Assembly: GCF_018122735.1 (NCBI RefSeq)
Contig: NZ_JAGRRD010000001.1
Location: 1,442,375-1,506,374 of the forward strand
DNA from: Azoarcus sp. L1K30
GTDB taxonomy: Bacteria; Pseudomonadota; Gammaproteobacteria; Burkholderiales; Rhodocyclaceae
Length of the DNA: 64,000 bases
Direction: 5' to 3'
Of this stretch, positions 1 through 6,840 are shown one piece after another. Below the pieces are notes generated by a model that saw only the letters and a list, made by a program, of their open reading frames with translations, did no database searches and had not been told where the DNA came from. The position numbers were made by a program, and so were the translations under genes. Position 1 is the first letter of the stretch. Each line of letters begins with the position of its first letter.

Positions 1-392
1 CGGGCCTGCCCCTGGTGACCGCGCCGACGCAGGAGGCATTCGTCGCCCAGATGCTGAACTACGACCTCATTGGCGGCATCAGCTTCCAGAAGGGCTGCTA
101 TCCGGGTCAGGAAATCGTGGCCCGTACGAAATACCTCGGCAAGCTCAAGAAGCGCATGTACCGCGTGTCGCTGGCGGCGGGCAGCACCCCGGCCGTCGGC
201 GCCGACCTGTTTTCGCCCGAGTTCGGCGATCAGTCCGCGGGCGTGCTGGTCAACGTCGCCGCCTTGAACGACGGCCGCTTCGAAGCGCTTGCGGTGATGC
301 AGACCAGCGCCGCGGAAAGCAATGACATTCACCTCGGCGCGCCGGACGGTCCGCGCCTCGAAGTGCTGTCGCTGCCCTACGCCCTGGCCTGA
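1..392 (+). CDS. ygfZ: YgfZ/GcvT-family folate-binding protein, 3' part only
   Basis: C-terminal part of a tRNA-modifying / Fe-S-cluster-related protein of the YgfZ family; the start lies before the window and the reading frame is open from base 3. The diagnostic motif KGCYPGQEIVART, with the functionally important cysteine of this family, is encoded at about 90-130, followed by the expected small C-terminal beta barrel. Family knowledge: YgfZ binds folate and supports assembly or repair of Fe-S enzymes such as MiaB. The stop is TGA at 390-392. The DUF4936 gene follows after 22 bases on the same strand and is probably co-transcribed. Confidence 0.9.
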   Translation, partial: GLPLVTAPTQEAFVAQMLNYDLIGGISFQKGCYPGQEIVARTKYLGKLKKRMYRVSLAAGSTPAVGADLFSPEFGDQSAGVLVNVAALNDGRFEALAVMQTSAAESNDIHLGAPDGPRLEVLSLPYALA

Positions 393-414
393 CGGCCCGT
401 CACGGAGCAATGCG

Positions 415-723
415 ATGGCAGCAGACGACAAGGCACCGAGACATTACTTCATCTACTACCGCGTCCGCGACGATGTGGACGTGGACGACGCCCACGCCAC
501 CGTGCGCAGCATGCAGGTCGAACTCGAGAAAGCGTGCGGCGTGGCCGGACGCCTCTTCATCCGCGCGCACGAGGACGCCACCTGGATGGAAGTCTACGAG
601 GGCGTGACCGAGCCCGAGCGCTTCGAGCACGCCCTGCGCGAGGGCGTCGTCCAACATGCACTCGAAGACATCGTGCAGCCCGGCGCGGCGCGTCACATGG
701 AGTGCTTCGTCGAGTGTGTCTGA
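415..723 (+). CDS. DUF4936 family protein
   Basis: 102-aa protein, probably cytoplasmic. The start at 415 was chosen because GGAG lies 7 bases upstream and the protein then begins MAADDKAPRHYFIYYRVRDD; a competing ATG at 410 is in another frame and longer versions of this frame run back into ygfZ. The tyrosine-rich YFIYYRV start, the central acidic stretch and the short length match my recollection of the DUF4936 family, found mainly in Betaproteobacteria. It resembles a ferredoxin-like alpha/beta barrel domain, but no function is known. The last 10 bases overlap the start of the NRDE gene, so translation is probably coupled. Confidence 0.75.
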   Translation: MAADDKAPRHYFIYYRVRDDVDVDDAHATVRSMQVELEKACGVAGRLFIRAHEDATWMEVYEGVTEPERFEHALREGVVQHALEDIVQPGAARHMECFVECV

Positions 724-1505
724 TCGTTGTCGGCTGGCATGCCCATCCGGATTATCCGCTCGTCGTGGCCGCCAACCGCGATGAGTTTCGTGCCCGTCCG
801 GCCAGTCCCGCGCATTGGTGGATCGACGCGCCGGACCTGCTCGCCGGCCGCGACCTCGAGGCCGGCGGAACATGGATGGGCATCAGCCGCAGCGGCCGAT
901 TCGCGGCGCTGACGAATTACCGCGACCCCAGCCAGCGCAACAGCGGACGCCCCTCGCGCGGGGCGCTGGTGCGGGCGGCGCTGGAGAACTCGGCAGACAC
1001 CCTCGCCACGCTCGACGACATCGCGCGCACCAGCGCAAACCATGCCGGATTCAATCTGCTGGTCAGTGACGGCCGCCAGTTCGGCATCCACGAAAGCACC
1101 ACCGGCCAGGTGCGCCTGCTGGATGCAGGCATCTACGGGCTGTCGAACCATGTGCTCGACACCGCGTGGCCGAAGGTGACACGCGCACGCGATGCGTTCG
1201 CGCGCGCACTCGACACGCTGCCCGATCGCGGCGCCTTCCTGGCGCTGCTGCGCAACACCACCCGGGTGCCCGATGAGGAATTGCCCGATACGGGTGTCGG
1301 CCTGGAATGGGAGCGCAGGCTATCGACCGAGTTCATCGACGCCCCTGCCTACGGCACCCGTTGCTCGAGCCTGCTGACCATCGATCACGCAGGCAAGGTG
1401 TGCTTTACCGAATGGACCTGGCACGCCGGCGGCAAGTTGCGCGGCGAGCTCACGCACCGCTTCGCGATCGACGCATCGCACGGTGACGAATGCCCGCCTC
1501 CATGA
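714..1505 (+). CDS. NRDE-family (TANGO2-like) protein
   Basis: 263-aa member of the NRDE/TANGO2 family. The protein should start at the GTG at 714 as (M)CLIVVGWHAHPDYPLVVAANRDEF: family members have Cys at position 2 directly after the initiator, and the AANRDEF motif that names the family follows about 15 residues later. Further family features are GGTWMGIS, the FAALTNYR stretch and a C-terminal TRCSSLLTI block. The role is unresolved; heme trafficking and lipid-related roles have been proposed for homologues. The start overlaps the end of DUF4936 by 10 bases. The last 56 bases overlap the convergent acetyltransferase gene, which is unusual. Confidence 0.88.
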   Translation: MCLIVVGWHAHPDYPLVVAANRDEFRARPASPAHWWIDAPDLLAGRDLEAGGTWMGISRSGRFAALTNYRDPSQRNSGRPSRGALVRAALENSADTLATLDDIARTSANHAGFNLLVSDGRQFGIHESTTGQVRLLDAGIYGLSNHVLDTAWPKVTRARDAFARALDTLPDRGAFLALLRNTTRVPDEELPDTGVGLEWERRLSTEFIDAPAYGTRCSSLLTIDHAGKVCFTEWTWHAGGKLRGELTHRFAIDASHGDECPPP

Positions 1506-1884
1506 AGAACTCGCCTTCGGCCATGAAGCCATGGCGAAGGTAGAACGCAATTGCATCGACCTGGGCATTGAGCAGTACCTCGTCCATCCCGCGCGCCCAC
1601 GCCGCCGACACCAGCGCTTCGAGCACACGTCCCCCCACCCCGCGGCCGCGCCACGCCGCATCGACTGCCATCCGGCCGATATGTCCGTCCGGCAGCAGGC
1701 GCCCGGTTGCAACCACCGCTTGCCCCGCATCGAGTGCCAGCGCGTGACAGGACACCGGGTCGAACTCATCCAGTTCCATCTCCGCAGGCACGCCCTGCTC
1801 CACCACGAATACGCGCTCGCGCAGCGGCATCGCACGCGCGGCAGCGGCATCCCAATCCAGGATCAGTACGTTGATATCGGTCAT
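1450..1884 (-). CDS. GNAT-family N-acetyltransferase
   Basis: 144-aa single-domain acetyltransferase. The acetyl-CoA loop is seen as IGRMAVDAAWRGRGVGGRVLEAL (R-G-x-G-x-G/A type signature), followed by the C-terminal FYLRHGFMAEGEFFMEAGI typical of GNAT proteins. The N-terminal RERVFVVEQGVPAEMELDEFD resembles the ElaA / YjcF subgroup. The substrate cannot be read from sequence. The start codon overlaps the stop of the upstream L,D-transpeptidase by four bases (ATGA at 1881-1884), so the two are an operon. The 3' end overlaps the convergent NRDE gene by 56 bases. Confidence 0.85.
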   Translation of the reverse strand: MTDINVLILDWDAAAARAMPLRERVFVVEQGVPAEMELDEFDPVSCHALALDAGQAVVATGRLLPDGHIGRMAVDAAWRGRGVGGRVLEALVSAAWARGMDEVLLNAQVDAIAFYLRHGFMAEGEFFMEAGIRHRAMRRSRSGA

Positions 1885-2360
1885 TCGACGATCTCCACCG
1901 GTGTGCCTGCGCTCACCAGATCGAACAGTTCAATGATGTCGTCGTTGCGCATGCGGATGCAGCCATGCGAGCGCGGCACCCCCATCGGCTGATCGTCTCC
2001 GGTGCCGTGGATGTAGATGTAGCGCCGCATGCTGTCGACGAGCCCGCCGCGATTGACGCCCACCTCCTCCCCGCACAACCACAGGATGCGCGACAGAATC
2101 CAGTCCCGACCCGGATGCGCGGCGGCGAAAACGTCGGACCACACCTCGCCGGTCGGACGCCGACCGCGAAAGACCGCGCCCCGCGCGGCCCCCGCACCGA
2201 TACGGGCCCGGATGCGATGACGGCCGCGCGGCGTGCAGCCGCTGTCCATCTGCTCGCCCGCCCCATTGGCGGCGGTCGACACGGCATAGCGACGGATGCA
2301 GCAGGCATTCCCGTCGAACAGTTCAAGGCGCTGCGTGGACAGCGCAATACGGATATACAT
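1881..2360 (-). CDS. L,D-transpeptidase (YkuD domain), no signal peptide seen
   Basis: YkuD-type L,D-transpeptidase. The catalytic signature is complete: HGTGDDQPMGVPRSHGCIRM, with the conserved His and the SHGCIRM cysteine nucleophile. Such enzymes form 3-3 crosslinks in peptidoglycan or attach proteins to it. The start at 2360 gives MYIRIALSTQRLELFDGN, a typical beginning for short YkuD proteins (159 aa); an upstream ATG at 2435 would give 184 aa. No ribosome-binding site decides between them. Neither version has a convincing signal peptide, which is odd for a periplasmic enzyme. It is translationally coupled to the acetyltransferase downstream. Confidence 0.85.
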   Translation of the reverse strand: MYIRIALSTQRLELFDGNACCIRRYAVSTAANGAGEQMDSGCTPRGRHRIRARIGAGAARGAVFRGRRPTGEVWSDVFAAAHPGRDWILSRILWLCGEEVGVNRGGLVDSMRRYIYIHGTGDDQPMGVPRSHGCIRMRNDDIIELFDLVSAGTPVEIVE

Positions 2361-2489
2361 GGCGAAACTCGTGCAGATGCATGGGCCTGCACCAAAGAAG
2401 GAAAGCGCACGTGCCGCCCTCCCGGTGCAAGACATGCGCGCAGTTTAGCCCACACATCCGCCCCGCCGCACCGGGCGCGGCGAATGTGC

Positions 2490-4184
2490 TCAAACCTCCA
2501 CGAGTCGTCGATTGCCGCTTCCGGGCAGCACACCCAGCGTCTTCTCCAGCCTGCTGGTGAATCCAGGGGTTTTCACGCTGGAAACAAAATGCCACTCGGC
2601 CTCGCACGCCGTGGCCGTTGCGGTGACGAGCATGTAGCCGCGTTCGCTGGTATTGGCGTATTTCAAGGGCTCGACAATCTGGACGACGCCGGCCGCCACG
2701 ACGGCCGGGTCATCGGTAATGTACTCTTCGAGGCCCGGTGAAGACACCGAAGTCGTCGCAAACTCGACGCCCACCTGATTGCCATCACTGTCCTGCAGAT
2801 CGTTTGCCCACGCATTGTGCGTATCGCCGGAAAGAACAATGAGATTCTTGTCGTATGCGCGCGCCATTCCAAGCACGGTTTCGCGCGCAACGGCGTAGCC
2901 GTCCCAGGCGTCGAGGTTGTAGGGAATCGAGGGCTGGGACAGCATCGCCAGCTGCTCCGCGGTCAGCGTTTCGGGCGCGGTCTGGGCCTGGGCCGCCAGC
3001 GCCGCGTAGGCACCGAACCCGATTGCCTGGGTTGCGATGGGCGCCGGCAGCCACATCCGCCCCATCACCACCTGCTGGCCGAGTATCTGCCACAGCGCGG
3101 GCGACGCGGCAAACTGCCCCTGCAGCCACGCGCTCTGCTCGGTACCCAGCAGTTGACGCGCTGGATCGGCCATCGCAGCACCGAAGGCCGTGGTGTCGAG
3201 GCTGCCATCCGGGTTCATGAAATCGGCGTAGGCCAGTTGCCGGTCGCGCCCGATGATCCGGGTATCGAGCATGTGCAGGGAGACCAGGCTGCCGAAATCG
3301 AAGCTGCGATAGATGCGCTCCGGATTGGCTGCATCGGCCGTCCGAACGGGCAGCCATTCGTTAAATGCACGGATCGCCGCCGCGCGACGCTCGGTGAACG
3401 CGCCTTCGGTCGCGGGGTCGTGATTCTCGGCGCCGTCCTTCCACGTGTCGTTGGCCACCTCGTGGTCATCCCACACGACGATGAAGGGCGCCCGCGCATG
3501 CAAGGCAAGCAGATCGGGGTCGGTGCGATACTGCGCATGGCGGCGGCGGTAGTCGTCCAGCGTCAGCAGTTCGCCCGCCGGTTCGACCAGACGGCCAAGC
3601 GCCTCGGCGTCAGCCGACGCGTATCCGCCACGCTCGTATTCGTAGATGTAATCGCCGAGGTGGACAACCGCGTCGATATCGTCCCGTGCCGCCACGTCGG
3701 CATACGCGTGAAAGTAGCCGGCCGGATAGTTGGAACAGGAGAACACGGCAAGGCGCACCTGGCTCACATCTCCCGCAGGAAGCGTGCGGGTGCGACCGAC
3801 CGGCGAGGTGACGCTGCCGCACTTGAAGCGAAAATAGTACGACTGGCCGGCCGCCAGACCGGTGGCATCGACCTTGACCGTGAAATCGCCGGCTTCGGCA
3901 GCATTGGCCGTACCACTGGCAACGACGGTGGAGAAGCGATCGTCGGTCGACACCTCCCAAGCCACGTCGACCGTACTCGTGATGCCGCTCACCCGGGTCC
4001 ACAGGATCACCCGGTCGGCCAGGGGATCACCGCTGGCAACACCATGTACGAAACTGGCCTTCGTCTTGTCCCCGTCACTGTCGGAGCCCACACAGCCGCT
4101 CAGCCCGGCTCCGCTTCCGAGGACAAGCGTGGCGAGACCGAGGTCTCGAATGAATTGACGGCGGGCAGGCTTGATCGGCTGCAT
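2490..4184 (-). CDS. phoD: PhoD-family alkaline phosphatase/phosphodiesterase, Tat lipoprotein
   Basis: About 564 aa. The N-terminus has a twin-arginine signal (RRQFIRDLG at residues 9-17) followed by a hydrophobic stretch ending in the lipobox-like LSGC, so export by Tat and lipid anchoring are likely. The metal-binding residues of the PhoD family are visible: CSNYPAGYFHAYADVAAR, HLGDYIYEY, VVWDDHEVANDTW and LSGDTHNAW. The family hydrolyses phosphomonoesters and diesters with Ca/Fe cofactors. Start: an AAAGGG box lies 8 bases before the ATG at 4184; the ATG at 4190 is too close to it. It stands alone, divergent from the island at 4.8 kb. I found no clear Pho box upstream. Confidence 0.92.
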   Translation of the reverse strand: MQPIKPARRQFIRDLGLATLVLGSGAGLSGCVGSDSDGDKTKASFVHGVASGDPLADRVILWTRVSGITSTVDVAWEVSTDDRFSTVVASGTANAAEAGDFTVKVDATGLAAGQSYYFRFKCGSVTSPVGRTRTLPAGDVSQVRLAVFSCSNYPAGYFHAYADVAARDDIDAVVHLGDYIYEYERGGYASADAEALGRLVEPAGELLTLDDYRRRHAQYRTDPDLLALHARAPFIVVWDDHEVANDTWKDGAENHDPATEGAFTERRAAAIRAFNEWLPVRTADAANPERIYRSFDFGSLVSLHMLDTRIIGRDRQLAYADFMNPDGSLDTTAFGAAMADPARQLLGTEQSAWLQGQFAASPALWQILGQQVVMGRMWLPAPIATQAIGFGAYAALAAQAQTAPETLTAEQLAMLSQPSIPYNLDAWDGYAVARETVLGMARAYDKNLIVLSGDTHNAWANDLQDSDGNQVGVEFATTSVSSPGLEEYITDDPAVVAAGVVQIVEPLKYANTSERGYMLVTATATACEAEWHFVSSVKTPGFTSRLEKTLGVLPGSGNRRLVEV

Positions 4185-4832
4185 GGACATGACCCTTTGT
4201 GAATGGAGCGCATAGGGTATGTCTCGCGCTTGACGGGACCATGACGGTGACGGCGCCTTCGTTCGCTGCGCGGCGGGCGGGGTGCGGATGACGCGTGGGC
4301 AGTGGCCGGGCGCGGGGCGGATCTCGTGAGCCTGTGGAGGTGGTGGGTTATTGGTCGGATAGCGTTGAGTTCTGGTGTCGGAGTGGGTAAACATGGACGG
4401 GCCGGGCCGGCTGCCTCCGTCTGTTCGCGCTAATGGATCGCGGACTGGTGCCTGCCCTCTGCTGAGGTTCGAACTGTCTGAGGCCGAGAGACGAGAAAGC
4501 AATGCGCGACAGCTGTTGATTTCCTACCGACTTTGAGGCGGCAATTTGTCGATCGGAGCTGTCAGCCCGACGAGTCCATTTAACCTACAACCTCGGACCC
4601 CGAGCGGTCAGTCGGGCTTCAGTAAGCAGAAATCAAAGCGATGCGTCAGACTACAACGCATGCCTCCTTGCAGACCCGATAAACATGCTAGTACCACCCC
4701 ACCGGCGCAACTTGCAAGACGGCCTTGTGCGCGGGAGCAATTGCGATGTCTAGCCACGTCCGGGAACAAGACGCACGCCGAGGCCGTCCCGATGTACTAG
4801 AATCACGCGACGCTTAGGGAGAAAAAGTAAGA
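4185..4832. other. Intergenic region with left boundary of low-GC island
   Basis: 648 bases without a supported gene. The first 300 or so bases are GC-rich like the flanking chromosome; from about 4500 on the sequence becomes more AT-rich and stays so to about 9.8 kb, so the left edge of the island is probably near 4450-4550. An 84-codon reading frame at 4546-4800 has no family features or good ribosome-binding site and I do not call it. A possible -10 (TAGAAT at 4797-4802) precedes the operon, without a clear -35. The AGGGAG at 4816-4821 is the ribosome-binding site of the methylase gene. Confidence 0.5.
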
Positions 4833-5642
4833 ATGACAAGCGATGCTCCGGTGAAGCCAGTGTTGAGATGGGCAGGAAGTAAAAGGCAGATACTTCCGAA
4901 ACTGACCAGCCTGTCACCACATATAACAGGGCGCTACATTGAACCGTTTTGCGGGTCTGCCTGCCTGTTTCTAGCTCTAAATCCAAGTCGCGCCCTGCTT
5001 GGTGACGTGAACCCGCATTTGGTTTCCGCATATAGAACGCTTCGAGCAAGGCCAGAAACCGTCGCATCCGTCTTGGGAGGTTGGACTGCTAGTAAAGAAA
5101 CATACCTCCACTTGCGCGCCTTACCGCCGGGAATGGACGACACTTTCGATGCGGCGAAATTTCTTTACCTGAACCGCTACTGCTTTAACGGTGTATATCG
5201 CGAGAACCGCCAAGGACAGTTTAACGTTCCATTCGGCGGATATCGAACTGGCACGCTGCCAAGCGTGGAGCACCTTCGTCAATTTTCGGCTCGGTTGCAA
5301 AACGCAGAACTGTACTGCGGTGACTTTTCGCATGCTGTCCAAGAAGCAACTGCGGGCGATTTCATCTACCTGGACCCGCCGTATTACTACGGCAGCGTCC
5401 GCAACCGAGGTGAATACGGTTGGAACGCGTTCTCCGACACCGATGTCGAGAGATTGATTGAACTGGTGCGATCGGCTCATGAGCGCGGCGTCAGAATTCT
5501 AATTTCATACAATCAAGCTCACTCCCTGCGCAAAGCACTGCCAGGCTGGTTACTCACATACGCTCTCGTTCGGCGAAGCGTCGCCGGATTTTCGAAGGGA
5601 CGCAAATCAGTGCGAGAGTATCAGCTCCGCAACTATGGGTAG
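4833..5642 (+). CDS. Dam-family DNA N6-adenine methyltransferase
   Basis: 269 aa, close to the usual 270-280 aa of Dam enzymes. Motifs appear in the Dam (alpha-group) order: RWAGSK (SAM-binding motif X, residues 12-17), EPFCGSACLF (motif I, 37-46) and the catalytic DPPY at 181-184 in YLDPPYYYG. The central FLYLNRYCFNGVYRENRQGQFNVP block is also typical of Dam. The target is probably GATC or a related short site, but specificity cannot be read off. First gene of the four-gene island operon, with AGGGAG 11 bases before the ATG. No cognate restriction endonuclease is adjacent. It could mark self DNA for the neighbours or be a solitary methylase of phage or plasmid origin. Confidence 0.93.
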   Translation: MTSDAPVKPVLRWAGSKRQILPKLTSLSPHITGRYIEPFCGSACLFLALNPSRALLGDVNPHLVSAYRTLRARPETVASVLGGWTASKETYLHLRALPPGMDDTFDAAKFLYLNRYCFNGVYRENRQGQFNVPFGGYRTGTLPSVEHLRQFSARLQNAELYCGDFSHAVQEATAGDFIYLDPPYYYGSVRNRGEYGWNAFSDTDVERLIELVRSAHERGVRILISYNQAHSLRKALPGWLLTYALVRRSVAGFSKGRKSVREYQLRNYG

Positions 5643-5652
5643 GAGCCGGCGC

Positions 5653-6840
5653 ATGAACCCAAGAGTCACATTTGCGGTATTGAGCGACCTTCATGCCGCC
5701 CCAAAAAGTAGCGACCCGAAGGGAACCGAGGTGAAGCTATATTCGGACGGTGACAGCTTTGGGAAGCATGATAATCCTCTATCGTCACTTTACGAACTTA
5801 TCAGTCGGGAACCATTGTCTGCAGACTTTGTAGTATGCCCTGGTGATATGACAAATCGCGCTGACGGAGGTGCGCTAAAGTACGTATGGGAACAATTACA
5901 TAACCTAAGGGCGAAGCTCAACGCCCAGCAGGTTATAGCGACCGTCGGCAACCATGACGTAGACTCTCGCTGTCACGATGTGGGAACTATCCCTCGCGAA
6001 GCCCTAATGCGACTAATACCGAGATTCCCAATTCCCGTCGATACACACGCCGACCATTTTTGGGCCCACGGTTACTTCCTGACGACCATTGGTATGGTTC
6101 GCTTTCTCGTTCTCAATTCGTCCTGGTTGCATGAGCATCGAGACGAACTTGAGAGAGGCTCAGTGACAAATTATACCTTGGAAAAACTACGCCAAGACCT
6201 AGAAATGCACCCCGTCGCTGCATTCAATGTCGCAGTATGTCATCACCACCCTCACGTGCACAGCGACCTTGATCTTGGCGGTGACATTATGTTAAACGGT
6301 CAAAAATTCCTTGATGTCTTGTCGGCAGACGCCGCATGGCTAGTCATTCATGGACACAAGCATCATCCAAAGATCGAGTTGGCCCAAGGGGAGTTTCAGC
6401 AACCCATCGTTCTTGCATGCGGCAGCTTTTCAGGAAAGCTTGAAGGAGCGAACGCCACTGTTTCCCGTAACTATTTTCACATGGTGCACGCTGAGAAATT
6501 TGGGCAGGACGCCGAATTGAGGGGCGTTGTTGAGTCATGGAATTGGGTGTCAGGCTTAGGGTGGGAACGTTATGGAAACGCAAACGCCACATTTCCTAGC
6601 CGTCTCGGTTTTGGATTCGGAGGTAGCATTCAGGAGTTGGTGCGTAAAGTGGCTTCGTCAATGGGTGCTCATCAGCTGAAGAGATGGGAGGAGATTGTGA
6701 CGTTACAGCCCGATTTGGCGCACCTCACGCCTCGTAAGTTGAATGCTCTCTGCACAGAACTTCAAGTTCGACACGGCATAGTGATAGCACGAGACGAGAC
6801 AGGACTTCCGTCCGAACTCGGGGTAAGGTCAACATGCTGA
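5653..6840 (+). CDS. Calcineurin-like metallophosphoesterase of a four-gene island operon
   Basis: 395 aa. The two-metal phosphoesterase motifs are all present: SDLH (D12, H14), PGDMTN (D65), GNHD (N100-D102), the H-rich CHHHPH (197-201) and HGHKH (233-237). The catalytic domain fills about residues 1-245; the last 150 residues are of unknown fold. Start: AGGAG at 5641-5645 lies 7 bases before the ATG at 5653; an ATG at 5635 would overlap the methylase gene. Substrate unknown: relatives act on nucleic acids (Mre11/SbcD), cyclic nucleotides or phosphoproteins. Codon use is far more A/T-rich than in the flanking genes. It ends within the start of the ATPase gene (7-base overlap), so the two are coupled. 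Confidence 0.85.
   Translation: MNPRVTFAVLSDLHAAPKSSDPKGTEVKLYSDGDSFGKHDNPLSSLYELISREPLSADFVVCPGDMTNRADGGALKYVWEQLHNLRAKLNAQQVIATVGNHDVDSRCHDVGTIPREALMRLIPRFPIPVDTHADHFWAHGYFLTTIGMVRFLVLNSSWLHEHRDELERGSVTNYTLEKLRQDLEMHPVAAFNVAVCHHHPHVHSDLDLGGDIMLNGQKFLDVLSADAAWLVIHGHKHHPKIELAQGEFQQPIVLACGSFSGKLEGANATVSRNYFHMVHAEKFGQDAELRGVVESWNWVSGLGWERYGNANATFPSRLGFGFGGSIQELVRKVASSMGAHQLKRWEEIVTLQPDLAHLTPRKLNALCTELQVRHGIVIARDETGLPSELGVRSTC

Noticed and set aside
2817-4202. 461-codon plus-strand frame opposite phoD
   Set aside because: Antisense shadow; the phoD frame carries all metal-binding motifs.
4546-4800. 84-codon frame just before the island operon
   Set aside because: No ribosome-binding site, no recognisable domain, and it ends 30 bases before the methylase start without overlap. 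Could at most be a leader; not supported.
4500-4832. Possible retron msr/msd or structured RNA before the island genes
   Set aside because: No reverse transcriptase gene is present and I could not find a convincing pair of long inverted repeats there.
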